Notes: generated by a model not told the origin, from the letters alone. Counted from the first letter of the stretch, positions 43,163 to 52,748 are shown. The stretch: DNA of 64,000 nt from Pseudomonas marginalis (GCF_900105325.1 NZ_FNSU01000003.1:1240001-1304000), one strand, 5' to 3'. Numbers and translations: made by a program.

Positions 43163-43570
43163 ATGAAATCATGGATCACCGTCTTATCCATTCTGATGCT
43201 GTCCGGGTGTGCGGGTTCTCCCTTGAGTAATCTGGTCATGAACCAGCGTTATCAAACGACATCGGACATTACTGCTTCATGGGTAGGTGCATCCGAAGAT
43301 GAGTTGGTGACGTCATGGGGGGCGCCGAAAAACAGCCATGGCCTCAGTGATGGCAACTCGAAAATCATCGGCTACGACTACGTATGGCTTACAAACGGCA
43401 GCCATTCGATGGAATGGGGTTATGTGCCTGATTACGCCCGTTGCGAACAGCGGTTCATGATTGAAAAGGGGGTGGTGACCCGCTGGTATTCATCTGGCGA
43501 CTGTCCAAAAAGGCCTAAAGGCGCCAAGTTGATCCCCGGTAACACCCCCGTGCCCCAACCCACGCTCTAA
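43163..43570 (+). CDS. Small lipoprotein with BamE-like motif (135 aa)
   Basis: Signal MKSWITVLSILMLSGC gives a lipobox LSGC. Mature part: SWVGASEDELVTSWGAPKNSHG, again the 'g-x-s-x(2)-e-l-x(2)-x-W-G-a-P' BamE-like pattern. Later come two Cys (YARCEQRF, SGDCPKRP) that may form a disulphide. ATG with GGAG at 43163. Divergent from the other lipoprotein gene. Confidence 0.8.
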   Translation: MKSWITVLSILMLSGCAGSPLSNLVMNQRYQTTSDITASWVGASEDELVTSWGAPKNSHGLSDGNSKIIGYDYVWLTNGSHSMEWGYVPDYARCEQRFMIEKGVVTRWYSSGDCPKRPKGAKLIPGNTPVPQPTL

Positions 43571-43591
43571 TGGTCACTGCACCGTCTTGAT

Positions 43592-44242
43592 TCACGTATC
43601 GAGCTTGCCCGGCCACCCACTGGCACCGGGAAAGTTACTGAATTGAGCCGCCGCCGCCGCACGGGTGGGCACACCCAGGGATTTAAGCAGAGTGGAAACA
43701 TGGATGCGTACGGTGAACGGGGAGATACCCAGTTGCTTGGCTATTTCCTTATTGGTCTTGCCCGCCGCAACCAGGCCGAGCACTTGCCGCTGGCGGGCGG
43801 TGAGTGAGGCAAGGCTTGGGTCCAGCAGGGGATTTTCGGGGTTGTACTTCACCACGACTTCCCCTTCCCGAATCGCCAGGATGGCTTCGGCAATGCCTGC
43901 CGGATCAACGTTTTTGCCGATAAAGCCATCAGCGCCTTGGGCGATGACCTGGGAAATAATGTCCAGGTCATCGACCATCGACACCACAATGATCGAGGTG
44001 CGCTTGAACTCATTGCGCAGCTGGCCTATGACCTGCATAGACGTGATACCGGGAAAGCGCAGGTCCAGAATCAACGAATCAACTTCTGCGCCCGCACGCG
44101 CCAGCGCCAGTACTTCATCCAGATTGCCCGCCTGCTCTATCATCGCTGTCGGCATAAGCCGTTCTATGGTTCTCAGCATACCTTCGCGAAACAGAGGATG
44201 GTCATCTGCCACTATGATTCTGTGCGTCATGTCAAGGTCCAT
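43592..44242 (-). CDS. LuxR/NarL response regulator with canonical Asp (216 aa)
   Basis: REC domain with ADDHPLFREG (acidic pair), Asp60 in SLILDLRFPG, SMVDD and FIGKN, then LuxR HTH (LTARQRQVLGLVAAGKTNKEIAKQLGISPFTVRIHVSTLL). Closely similar to the Glu60 protein at 39924-40556. Divergent from hybrid kinase copy 2, whose start is 85 bases away, so it is the natural cognate regulator. ATG at 44242 preceded by GAGG. Confidence 0.92.
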   Translation of the reverse strand: MDLDMTHRIIVADDHPLFREGMLRTIERLMPTAMIEQAGNLDEVLALARAGAEVDSLILDLRFPGITSMQVIGQLRNEFKRTSIIVVSMVDDLDIISQVIAQGADGFIGKNVDPAGIAEAILAIREGEVVVKYNPENPLLDPSLASLTARQRQVLGLVAAGKTNKEIAKQLGISPFTVRIHVSTLLKSLGVPTRAAAAAQFSNFPGASGWPGKLDT

Positions 44243-44326
44243 CTCACCTCAGGTCCGGCGCATCGTAACGCAAACTGTAACGCCAGGTTTCAACTTTTAA
44301 GCGACTTCTTGCCCTGGAGAATCGCA

Positions 44327-45943
44327 ATGAACATGACGGAAAAGAACAGTGAACTGGACCAGGCCACATTGCGGTTGACGGTCAGCACCTGTGCTTCGCT
44401 GTACATCTTGGTGGTGGCCCTCCTTCCTTCAAGTGACTTCGCCACCTATGTACCGATCATGTGGTACATGGCGTTTTTCATCAGCGTGGCAGTCCCCCTG
44501 CGCATGGCGATCAAGCGCTGGCCAGGGCACTTTTTCTGGCGCCGATTGTTCGCCATGGCCCATGACTATACCGGCATCGCTTTCGCCATGATCGTGGGTG
44601 GAGAAGGCGCGTTGCCGGTTTATGCCGCGTTGCTCTGGGTCACATTGGGCAATGGCATGCGCTTTGGCTCGCGCTACTTGACCGCCGCGACACTCATCGC
44701 ACTGAGCATGCTGGTCATGATCTTCATGCTTACCCCGTTCTGGCGCGCACAGCCCTACATGTTCCTGATGCTGATCGTGACCACCATCGTCGTGCCGGCC
44801 TATGCGCACATTCTACTCAAGCGCACGCGTATCGCATCGGAAGAGGCAATCGCCGCCAATCAGGAGAAATCACGCTTTCTCGCCCAGGCCAGCCACGACC
44901 TGCGCCAGCCCATCCACTCCATCGGCCTGTTCACCGCGTGCCTGCGTGACGCGAATCTGGGCGGCGAAGAACTGCGACTGGTGGACAACATCGACCGCTC
45001 GCTGCACACCGTCTCTCAGCTGTTCCGTTCGATTTTGGATATCTACACCCTCGACAACGGAAAGCTGGAGCCGCAAGCGGAACCGGTGAACCTGGGCGCG
45101 CTGCTGCGGGACGTCGTCAAACAGAACACCGAGGCCGCGCGCTGGGCCGGGGTTCAACTGCGCCTGCGCCCTTGCGAGCACTGGGTTAATGTCAATGCGG
45201 GGCTGTTGACCACCATGGTGCAGAACCTGGTGTCAAATACACTCAAATACGCGTCCGGCCAACCGGTCTTGATCGGTGTGCGTCCCAGAGGCAAGGGCTT
45301 GGCCATTGTCATCTACGACAAGGGACGCGGCATCGCCGCTGAACATCTGCCGGAAGTATTCAAGGAGTTTTACCGGGTGCGCCACGCACGCGACAAGGAT
45401 GTCGAGGGCCTGGGGTTGGGCTTGTCCATCGTCAAGCGCATCAGCCAGTTGCTCAATCTGGATATCCAGTTGGACTCCCGACTCGGCCAAGGCACCCGCG
45501 CCACTATCCAGCGCCTGGAAAGCGTCGCGCCAGGCATCGAGACGCAACGGCCAGCGCCCACGCAAAGCCGTCTGCAGGGTCTGCGGGTATGCCTGGTGGA
45601 AGACGATTCCAACGTACTGATGGCGACCTCGGCCTTGCTGGAAAAATGGGGATGCGAGGTAGAAAGTCATAGCGATGGACTGAACGTGACCACGGAATGC
45701 GACATCATCATTGCCGACTTCGACCTGGGCCCTAGGATTTCAGGTTCCGAGTGTATCGCTGCAATTCGCGAACAGCGTGGTTGGGAAGTACCGGCCATGA
45801 TCATGACCGGCCATGAAATCGAGCGTATCCGCAGCACATTGATCCATATGAATATCTCCATCCTGTCCAAGCCCGTGCGTCCGCCTGAATTGCGAACGAC
45901 CCTGCTCGAACTGACCAAGCATTTCGCCAGGGAAATGGGTTAG
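44327..45943 (+). CDS. Hybrid histidine kinase, copy 2 (538 aa)
   Basis: Same layout as copy 1: membrane domain, HisKA (SHDLRQPIHSIG), HATPase (NLVSNTLKYA, VIYDKGRGIA, GLGLGLSIVKRI) and C-terminal REC (IIIADFDLGPRISGSE). The membrane domain and REC differ more than the kinase core. In G1 a Cys of copy 1 is Arg here. ATG at 44327 with GGAG; an upstream in-frame reading of 130 residues overlaps the divergent regulator and is rejected. Confidence 0.93.
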   Translation: MNMTEKNSELDQATLRLTVSTCASLYILVVALLPSSDFATYVPIMWYMAFFISVAVPLRMAIKRWPGHFFWRRLFAMAHDYTGIAFAMIVGGEGALPVYAALLWVTLGNGMRFGSRYLTAATLIALSMLVMIFMLTPFWRAQPYMFLMLIVTTIVVPAYAHILLKRTRIASEEAIAANQEKSRFLAQASHDLRQPIHSIGLFTACLRDANLGGEELRLVDNIDRSLHTVSQLFRSILDIYTLDNGKLEPQAEPVNLGALLRDVVKQNTEAARWAGVQLRLRPCEHWVNVNAGLLTTMVQNLVSNTLKYASGQPVLIGVRPRGKGLAIVIYDKGRGIAAEHLPEVFKEFYRVRHARDKDVEGLGLGLSIVKRISQLLNLDIQLDSRLGQGTRATIQRLESVAPGIETQRPAPTQSRLQGLRVCLVEDDSNVLMATSALLEKWGCEVESHSDGLNVTTECDIIIADFDLGPRISGSECIAAIREQRGWEVPAMIMTGHEIERIRSTLIHMNISILSKPVRPPELRTTLLELTKHFAREMG

Positions 45944-46020
45944 CTGGGGGATGTCCATGCCCGGATATATCGAAGGACGTCCGTCCGACCACCGCAACAG
46001 AATCGCCCAGCAGCGGTCGC

Positions 46021-46482
46021 TCAGCTGTTCAGCGACATCGGCTTGTCTCCACCCGGAGGCAATCCAAACACCTTGCGCACCCCATTGAGAAACGCCCCAT
46101 AAGGCCGGCCCAGAACCAGCATCATCAACGCCGCACCGAGCGTGCCGCGCACCAGCCCACTGCCCGATGCACCACTGAAGGCAATGATCGCTGCATAGAT
46201 GGGCACCTGGAAACTGACGAGGGCGAGACTGTCCCATAGCAACCTGGAAACCCGCCCCTGACTGGCGCGCGTCATCACCCAATCCCGCCATAGACCGTAA
46301 GGTCTCGCGACCGGCACCATCAGCACTGCGCCCAGAAGGCGCGCATGAAGGACCTGATCCCACGCCATGCCGGCAATGAAACGTTCATTGACGATGCCGG
46401 TGATTGTGAAAAACACGATCAGCGCCGTTGTGTCTGCAAAAAACGCAGTCCGGCCCATTGACTGTCGCGAGCGTTGAAGCAC
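46021..46482 (-). CDS. alaE: L-alanine exporter AlaE (153 aa)
   Basis: Matches AlaE in length and pattern. The opening is AFFADTTALIVFFTITGIVNERFIAGM, followed by ARPYGLWRDWVM (the W/RPYG-x(2)-RD motif), SFQVPIYAAIIAF and LGRPYGAFLN. Four hydrophobic segments, inner membrane. It would prevent toxic alanine accumulation. Alone between the kinase and the LysR gene. Confidence 0.85.
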   Translation of the reverse strand: MLQRSRQSMGRTAFFADTTALIVFFTITGIVNERFIAGMAWDQVLHARLLGAVLMVPVARPYGLWRDWVMTRASQGRVSRLLWDSLALVSFQVPIYAAIIAFSGASGSGLVRGTLGAALMMLVLGRPYGAFLNGVRKVFGLPPGGDKPMSLNS

Positions 46483-46595
46483 ATCACATCTCCTGTCCTG
46501 GCTTGAACAAACAAAGCGCTGGACCTTGATTCACGCACGACGCCAGCTCAGCCAACAGTGCCAACCTTCAGCCCGGTTACTCGGCCCACCATGAT

Positions 46596-47519
46596 TCAGC
46601 TATTCGGCGGCGCATCTTGCCGATGTGACAGCGGCTGCACCGCCAGGTGCGGAGATTCACCGAAGAACTCGATCAGCAGTTCGGTGAGCACGCGTATTTT
46701 ACGGGCGGGATGCGGACCCGGCGGGCGGAGGATGTAGGCCCCGGCCGGTGGTGGTGGATGGTTTGTCATGATCGGTACCAGTGCGCCGGATGCCACGTGT
46801 TCATGGGTGAGGCAGTCAGGCAGGTAGGCGACGCCGAGGCCAGCAATCGCAGCGGCAACAAGGGCGATGCCGTTGTCGGCCTTGAAGCGTCCTTGCGGAC
46901 GAACCGTGATGATCTTGTCGCCGTCCATGAACTGCCAGGCTTCAGTGCCTTGCAGGAGCGCCTGATGGTCGACCAGGTCGTCCGGCGTCGCGGGGGTACC
47001 GTGCGCCTTGATGTAATCCGGGCTCGCGACAAGCTTGGTATAGACCGGGCCAATGCGCCTTGCGATCAGGTTGGAGTCCTTCAGATACCCCACGCGAATG
47101 GCGCAATCGTAGCCCTCGGTGATGAGGTCAACGAAGCGATCGCTGTAGCAAGTCTGCATATGCAACTGAGGGTGACGGCGTGCCATTTCCGCCAGCACCG
47201 GTGCGAAATGAGTCGGGCCAAACGACAGCGGGACGGCCACGCGCAGGCGGCCGCGAAGAGCGCCGGCAGGCAGGATCGTTTCCTTGGCGATGTCGATCTC
47301 GGTGCAGACTCTGGCGGCGTAGTCCCTGAATGTCGCGCCGGACTCAGTGAGTGCCGCGCCGCGAGTGGAGCGTGCCAGCAGTTGCACGCCGAGTTCGCTT
47401 TCAAGCCGAGCCAGGCGACGACTGACGATCGACTTCGATACGCCAAGACGCACTGCTGCCTGCGAAATGCCCCCGGCATCAGCCACCTCCACGAAGGTCT
47501 GTAGTTCTTCGATATCCAT
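46596..47519 (-). CDS. LysR family transcriptional regulator (307 aa)
   Basis: N-terminal HTH (MDIEELQTFVEVADAGGISQAAVRLGVSKSIVSRRLARLESELGVQLLAR) and periplasmic-binding-like effector domain. The ATG at 47519 has GGGGAA upstream; a 20-residue longer form is unlikely. Divergent from the isochorismatase-family gene, 175 bases apart, its probable target. Confidence 0.9.
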   Translation of the reverse strand: MDIEELQTFVEVADAGGISQAAVRLGVSKSIVSRRLARLESELGVQLLARSTRGAALTESGATFRDYAARVCTEIDIAKETILPAGALRGRLRVAVPLSFGPTHFAPVLAEMARRHPQLHMQTCYSDRFVDLITEGYDCAIRVGYLKDSNLIARRIGPVYTKLVASPDYIKAHGTPATPDDLVDHQALLQGTEAWQFMDGDKIITVRPQGRFKADNGIALVAAAIAGLGVAYLPDCLTHEHVASGALVPIMTNHPPPPAGAYILRPPGPHPARKIRVLTELLIEFFGESPHLAVQPLSHRQDAPPNS

Positions 47520-47694
47520 GCTTGCGTTCCCCGTCATGCGACACAGCACATCGCAGGATGCTACTACTGTGTCGAACATGGGAACAGCACAATGGATTTT
47601 CCAGGCACAGCATCCTCTACCCGTGCCCTGGAATCCATTACCCGCACGGGCTCAGGCCTTTTTACCAACGTGCACCCATAAAAAGGATTTGCCC

Positions 47695-48342
47695 ATGGCA
47701 AGCGAGACTCTGCGCAACCCCCATACCGACCCACTACTGACCCCGGAAAACTCAGCGTTGATCATCATCGATTATCAGCCTGTTCAGGTTTCCTCGATCC
47801 GCTCGATGCCGCGTGACGAACTCGTCTTCAACATCACCAGCGTCGCCAGGGCGGCGGTCAACTACAACCTTCCGATCATCCATTCGACCGTCAATGTAGC
47901 GACCGGTCGCAACAAACCGCCGATCCAGGAACTGCAAGAGGTACTCGGCCACCTGCCGACCTATGACCGCACCTCGATCAACAGTTGGGAGGACATGGAA
48001 TTCAAACAGGCGGTCAAGGCGCTTGGGCGTAGGAAACTCATCATGACGGCGCTCTGGACCGAGGCCTGCCTGACATTCCCGGTGCTCGACGCTATCCAGG
48101 AAGGCTATGAAGTGTATGTGCCGGTCGACGCGGTTGGCGGCACATCGCTCGCCGCACACGAGGCGGCGCTACGCAGAATGGAGCAGGCGGGCGCGAAGCT
48201 CATCAGTCGCGTGCAGATGTATTGCGAGCTGCAGCGCGACTGGGCGCGAGAAGTGACCGTGCCGGGCTTTATGGGCGTGTTCGAGAACTTCGACGGGTTC
48301 AACGCTGAAAAGGCTCTGGAGGAAGCGGGCAAGAAAACCTGA
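47695..48342 (+). CDS. Isochorismatase-family hydrolase, YcaC-like (215 aa)
   Basis: Opening LLTPENSALIIIDYQPVQVSSI with the catalytic Asp, THR-type Lys in the central part (ALGRRKLIMTALWTEACLTF) and the conserved nucleophile Cys in TEACLTFPVLDA. Length and pattern are as YcaC of enterics and PA homologues, octameric hydrolases without proven substrate. ATG at 47695 with AAAAGGA upstream; earlier starts overlap the LysR gene. Confidence 0.88.
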   Translation: MASETLRNPHTDPLLTPENSALIIIDYQPVQVSSIRSMPRDELVFNITSVARAAVNYNLPIIHSTVNVATGRNKPPIQELQEVLGHLPTYDRTSINSWEDMEFKQAVKALGRRKLIMTALWTEACLTFPVLDAIQEGYEVYVPVDAVGGTSLAAHEAALRRMEQAGAKLISRVQMYCELQRDWAREVTVPGFMGVFENFDGFNAEKALEEAGKKT

Positions 48343-48521
48343 TCAAAGGGCAGTTGATGATTGCGTGATGGCCCTGGCCTGATGTGGCGATCATCGGTCA
48401 ACGCTTGCGTGCCCAGGTTTCAGCCGCAGAAGAAGCGCCAGCAAGTTAAATCAAATCAACTGAACCCGCGCTGGCGTCATTGCGATCCAGCGCGTCAGCA
48501 TCAGGGCCGCCTGGCAGTTCA

Positions 48522-49265
48522 TTACCGCTTCACACACACAAACAACGCATTGCCGGTCACGCCCGCCCAGGGCGTGATCCGCTCATAGTCATGCTCGAAC
48601 ACCTGCACCTCAAAATACGGCTGTAACAGCCCCTGCAACTCCGTGAAACTCAGCGCCACCATGGTGTGCTCATCCTGCCAGGCCTGGGTCACCCCCGCCG
48701 TGGTCTTCTCAATACTCAGGCGCAGTGCCTGCTGCTCCCCTTCTCCGCGGTAATGCCAGCCGGAACCGAAGGTGAAATGACTGCCTTCAAACTCCACGCT
48801 ATGGCGTACCAGCAAGCGATTGTCGATATGCAGTTTGTCCACCGCGTTGAAGCAGAACACGCCGTTGTCGGCGAGTGCGCCGTGCACGCTGGCGAGGCAG
48901 GCACGCAGTTGGGCCAGCCCAGGGTTGTAGTGAGTCGAGTACAGGAAGCAGGTGATCAGGTCTTGCGGTTCGTCCACCTGGAAACCGGCCATGTCCTGGC
49001 GGCTGAACCCTGCCTCGGGGCAACGCAGTTGGGCGAGGTCCAGCATCGATTGGCTGATGTCCAGGCCGGTGCTGCGGTAGCCGAAGTCGAGGAAGTGGCG
49101 CACATGGGGCCCGGTGCCGCAGGCAAGGTCCAGATGGCGGCGCCCGTCATTGCCGAACAACTGGTGCAGCCGGCGCACGCTGTGGCTCTGCGCGCGGTAG
49201 TCGATGTCGGCGCACATCAGGTCGTAGTAGATGGACAGGTCGGTGTACAGCGCGTTGGAGGACAT
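48522..49265 (-). CDS. Class I SAM-dependent methyltransferase (247 aa)
   Basis: HLDLACGTGPHVRHFLDFGYRSTGLDISQSML is motif I with the following acidic residue, and the upstream YTDLSIYYDLMCADIDY is typical of small-molecule methyltransferases. Substrate unknown. ATG at 49265; no strong ribosome site. About 100 bases from the divergent VOC gene. Confidence 0.85.
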   Translation of the reverse strand: MSSNALYTDLSIYYDLMCADIDYRAQSHSVRRLHQLFGNDGRRHLDLACGTGPHVRHFLDFGYRSTGLDISQSMLDLAQLRCPEAGFSRQDMAGFQVDEPQDLITCFLYSTHYNPGLAQLRACLASVHGALADNGVFCFNAVDKLHIDNRLLVRHSVEFEGSHFTFGSGWHYRGEGEQQALRLSIEKTTAGVTQAWQDEHTMVALSFTELQGLLQPYFEVQVFEHDYERITPWAGVTGNALFVCVKR

Positions 49266-49368
49266 AAGTGGCCAGAGGGTTCGGCGGAAATTTCGCGCCG
49301 GCATGGTAACCCAGTCCCGGGTGTAAACCGCTACACTCGCCCCTCAACCATCCGCCAAGGAGGCAACC

Positions 49369-49725
49369 ATGAGCGTTCGCGGTCCAGACCGACAGATCGA
49401 CAATATCGAGTTCAACGTGGGCGATATCGCCCGCAGCAAAGCCTTCTACGGCGCAGTGTTCGGCTGGGCATTCGTCGACTACGGCCCCACCTACACCGAG
49501 TTCAGCGATGGCAGGCTGACCGGCGGGTTCACGACCGCAGAGCCCGTTCGACCGGGTGGCCCGCTGGTGATCCTGTACGCGGATGATCTTGAAGCCACGC
49601 AGCAGCGGCTCAAATCCGTCGGCGCCGTGATCAGCCGCGAGACCTTTTCGTTCCCCGGTGGCAGCAGGTTTCACTTCATTGACCCGGATGGTTATGAGCT
49701 GGCGGTGTGGACCGCTCAGCCGTAG
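49369..49725 (+). CDS. VOC (glyoxalase/bleomycin-resistance fold) protein (118 aa)
   Basis: The two beta-alpha-beta-beta-beta modules are visible: FNVGDIARSKAFYGAVFGWAF and PLVILYADDLEATQQRL, ending FHFIDPDGYELAVW with the usual metal-ligand Glu. Strong AAGGAGG ribosome site. Substrate unknown. Confidence 0.88.
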   Translation: MSVRGPDRQIDNIEFNVGDIARSKAFYGAVFGWAFVDYGPTYTEFSDGRLTGGFTTAEPVRPGGPLVILYADDLEATQQRLKSVGAVISRETFSFPGGSRFHFIDPDGYELAVWTAQP

Positions 49726-49783
49726 CCGGCCGCAACACCGGGCGTGGAAGCGCAGTCGCGCTCCCACAGGCTGGCGAGCGCCG

Positions 49784-50653
49784 CTATTGCAACGGCACAT
49801 AAATATCGGTCTGCCATTGATCCTGCGGTGTTTCGGGGAAAATGCTCAGGTATTCGAAAAACAACGGCTGGTCCCGAAGCTCCTCGCCGCTGCCAGGCAG
49901 CCAGTCGCGGTAGATCGGATAGATCGACTCTGCGATGTGATCCGGCGAACCCACGTGACGCACCACCACACAGCGCCCGCCGGGGATGACGCGTTCAGTG
50001 ACGCCGAACTCATTCGCGGCCAGCGCCTGGTGAATCTCGCCGCAAATGGCAAACCGGAACGCATCGGCCGGGGTCGTATCAGGATTGTCGAAGGGAATAC
50101 CGAAGCTGCGACTTGAAGCCACCGGCGACTGCCCGCTGTGCATGCGCCACGCAATGAACGTCTGCACGCTTTCATTCACGCGCCCTGGGGCGCCGCGGTG
50201 CTCGAATGCGGCCACCTTGACCGCAGGAAACTCCACAATTCGTACCTGCATGATGATGCTCCTGGAAAAGTAAGGGACGCTGAATACCGCGCGCCAGAGC
50301 TGCCAATCCGGTCGTTTCCGGAATGCGCTCGGCGCCATGCCGAACGCTCGCCTGAACGCCCTGGCAAAGGCTTCAGGACTTTCGAAGCCGGCCCCCAGCG
50401 CCGCCTCCAGCACCGAATAATCAGCGCGGGAAGACAAGTCATGTGCCGCGCGGCGCAGGCGCATCAGTTGCACATAGCGCGCAACCGGCATGCCCACGAA
50501 CGCGGTGAATTGCCGATGGAAGTGAAACACCGAAAAATGCGCCACCCCGCTCAGCGTCTTCACCGACAAGTCACCTTCAAGATTCGCGTCGATATAGGCG
50601 AGTACGGCGTCGAAACGCTGTGTGTAGGCGGCGTTGCCTGGCAAGTCAGACAC
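49784..50653 (-). CDS. AraC-type regulator with GyrI-like ligand domain (289 aa)
   Basis: N-terminal AraC HTH (VLAYIDANLEGDLSVKTLSGVAHFSVFHFHRQFTAF ... LEAALGAGFESPEAFARAFRRAFG) and C-terminal GyrI-like effector-binding domain (QVRIVEFPAVKVAAFEHRGAP). Rob/SbmC-like arrangement, binding drugs or similar small molecules. GTG at 50653 has GGAG at good spacing; a TTG three codons earlier is the alternative. Confidence 0.87.
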   Translation of the reverse strand: MSDLPGNAAYTQRFDAVLAYIDANLEGDLSVKTLSGVAHFSVFHFHRQFTAFVGMPVARYVQLMRLRRAAHDLSSRADYSVLEAALGAGFESPEAFARAFRRAFGMAPSAFRKRPDWQLWRAVFSVPYFSRSIIMQVRIVEFPAVKVAAFEHRGAPGRVNESVQTFIAWRMHSGQSPVASSRSFGIPFDNPDTTPADAFRFAICGEIHQALAANEFGVTERVIPGGRCVVVRHVGSPDHIAESIYPIYRDWLPGSGEELRDQPLFFEYLSIFPETPQDQWQTDIYVPLQ

Positions 50654-50751
50654 GGGTTGCAAGCTCCGGGATAGGCGTTGGACGATAGGATCAACTATAC
50701 CGACAGCCTGCGCCTAGCCGTGCTTGCTGAGGTGGATGTGCCAGCACGGAC

Positions 50752-51144
50752 TCACAAAGGAAGCCTGGCAATCACCTTGATCTCGAACTGGTACCCATAC
50801 AGCCAGGTAACCCCCACGCCAGTCAGCGTCGGGTGCGGCGCTTCGCCCCAGAACTCCGGCACCACCTTCCAGATCGTCTCGAACCTGGATTCGGGATCGA
50901 CGATAAACACCGTCACATCGATCACATCGTCAAAGGTGCAGCCGGCAGACCCCAGGATCGCATTCAGGTTGTTGAACGCCAGACGGACCTGATCCTCCAG
51001 ATCGGGCTCGGGCGAGCCGTCTGCATGGCTGCCGACCTGTCCCGACACGAATAAAAAGCCATTGGACTTAATGGCCGGTGAATAGCGATTGCGCTCATAC
51101 AGCGCCTGGCGTCCAGGCGGAAAAACCACATTACGCTGCGTCAT
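50752..51144 (-). CDS. RidA/YjgF family protein (130 aa)
   Basis: RidA pattern: YSPAIKSNGFLFVSGQVG, QVRLAFNNLNAILGSAGCTFDDVIDVTVFI and the C-terminal EIKVIARLPL. The usual Arg of R-x-x-v-E near the end appears altered (no ARVEVEA), so imine deaminase activity is not assured. GGAGG before the ATG at 51144. Divergent LysR gene 138 bases away. Confidence 0.85.
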   Translation of the reverse strand: MTQRNVVFPPGRQALYERNRYSPAIKSNGFLFVSGQVGSHADGSPEPDLEDQVRLAFNNLNAILGSAGCTFDDVIDVTVFIVDPESRFETIWKVVPEFWGEAPHPTLTGVGVTWLYGYQFEIKVIARLPL

Positions 51145-51281
51145 GGAAGCCTCCATCAAAGGGTCGAGATTGACCCGCAATTAACGATGGGCAGACTCTA
51201 GGGGCTTGTGCCAGGGCGATAAACCAGCAACCTTGGCCAGCACTGTTTGTGAAACCCAAACAATCGATCGCCGAGGCCTTA

Positions 51282-52211
51282 ATGGACCGTTTTGATGCAA
51301 TGCAGGCATTTGCTCGCGTGGTGGAAGCCGGCAGCTTCACCAAGGCCGCCGAGACCCTGCACATGAGCAAGACCACCGTGACGCAACTGGTGCAGCAGTT
51401 GGAGGCACGCCTGCGGGTTAAATTGCTTAACCGCACCACGCGCAAAGTCAACGTCACGGCCGACGGCGCCGTGTACTACGAACGCGTGCTGCAGCTGCTG
51501 GCCGATATGGACGACGCCGAGACCAGCCTGTCCGGCGCGGCAACCCTGCCCAGGGGCCGCCTGCGCGTGGATGTGCCGAGCCCAATGGCCAGCATGATCC
51601 TCGTCCCCGCGTTGCCTGGGTTTTACGCCCGCTACCCGGACATCCAGATCGACATGGGCGTCAGCGACCGTATCGTCGACATGATCGATGAGAACGTCGA
51701 TTGCGTGGTGCGTGGCGGTGAACTCACCGACCAATCCCTGATGGCCCGACGTGTAGGCGACCTGGCGCTCGGCGTGTTTGCCGCGCCGAGCTACCTGGCA
51801 CGCGTAGGTACGCCCGCCCACCCACGGGAACTGGAAGACGCCAACCATCGTATCGTCGGCTTCCTGTGGGCCCGCACCGGCAAGCCCTTGCCCTATGCCA
51901 TGGGCAAGCACCAGGAAAGTCTCCAGATCAAGGGCCGCTACGCCCTGGCGGTCGATGATGGCAATGCCTACCTTGCTGCCGGCCTGGCGGGCCTTGGCGT
52001 GCTGTGGCTGCCCACCTACATGTCGAAAGCCTTCGAGGACCGGGGCGAATTAGTGCCCTTGTTCAAGGACTGGCACCTTGATCCGATGCCGCTTTACGTG
52101 GCCTTTCCGCCGAACCGGCATATCAGCCTCAAGCTGCGTGTGTTTATCGAATGGGTGACTGAGTTGCTGGCCGTGCATGCGCCTGTCAGTGGGCGACAGG
52201 ATGGGTGCTGA
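51282..52211 (+). CDS. LysR family transcriptional regulator (309 aa)
   Basis: HTH in MDRFDAMQAFARVVEAGSFTKAAETLHMSKTTVTQLVQQLEARLRVKLLNRTTR, of the CrgA/DmlR-like group, and effector domain with DRIVDMIDENVDCVVRGGEL. ATG at 51282. May regulate the divergent RidA gene. Confidence 0.9.
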   Translation: MDRFDAMQAFARVVEAGSFTKAAETLHMSKTTVTQLVQQLEARLRVKLLNRTTRKVNVTADGAVYYERVLQLLADMDDAETSLSGAATLPRGRLRVDVPSPMASMILVPALPGFYARYPDIQIDMGVSDRIVDMIDENVDCVVRGGELTDQSLMARRVGDLALGVFAAPSYLARVGTPAHPRELEDANHRIVGFLWARTGKPLPYAMGKHQESLQIKGRYALAVDDGNAYLAAGLAGLGVLWLPTYMSKAFEDRGELVPLFKDWHLDPMPLYVAFPPNRHISLKLRVFIEWVTELLAVHAPVSGRQDGC

Positions 52212-52265
52212 TGGAGTCGTGTACGGGTTCGCTGATCGATGAAATGCAGCCGGAACAACCAACCT

Positions 52266-52748
52266 CTACTGCCCTTCAAGGCTTCTCTTCAGTCGGCGCA
52301 GATGACTACTGACGATCACTTTATGGGCGAGCCCTACCGGTAACATGTAGATGCGTCCATAGAGGTTATGCGTGACGACCGATGATGTGATGGTGAGCAC
52401 ACGATCTGTTATCGAAAGGCAGATCATGACATCCAGATGCCTGTCACGCTCGGTAAGAACCAGGATATTGGAGGCGCTGTGCTCCACCAGAAAGAAATCC
52501 AGGTGTTCGCCTGCGTGTACCGTTTTTCGCGCAACGCCCGAGAACCCGCCGATTCGCCTCACACCGAATAACGAAGAAATTGCGTCCCTTATTCGGAAAG
52601 CCAGCCGCATGGCCAGCCCCGGCTCAGCCGTTGTGATGTTCCACGCGTCAAGCATGGTGATTTCAACGGGGAGCTGAACCGACCTAATGTGGTAGTAATC
52701 GAGCTCCGACAGTGCACGCAACGTGTGAGCTGGTGATGTGATAGGCAA
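52266..52748 (-). CDS. DUF2867 family protein (160 aa)
   Basis: DUF2867 pattern: central RIRDAISSLFGVRR, FLVEHSASNILVLTERDRHLDVMICL, then C-terminal GRIYMLPVGLAHKVIVSSHLRRL. Soluble, function unknown. The start appears to be a TTG at 52748 with GGGATG upstream. Convergent with the LysR gene, 54 bases apart. Confidence 0.75.
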   Translation of the reverse strand: MPITSPAHTLRALSELDYYHIRSVQLPVEITMLDAWNITTAEPGLAMRLAFRIRDAISSLFGVRRIGGFSGVARKTVHAGEHLDFFLVEHSASNILVLTERDRHLDVMICLSITDRVLTITSSVVTHNLYGRIYMLPVGLAHKVIVSSHLRRLKRSLEGQ

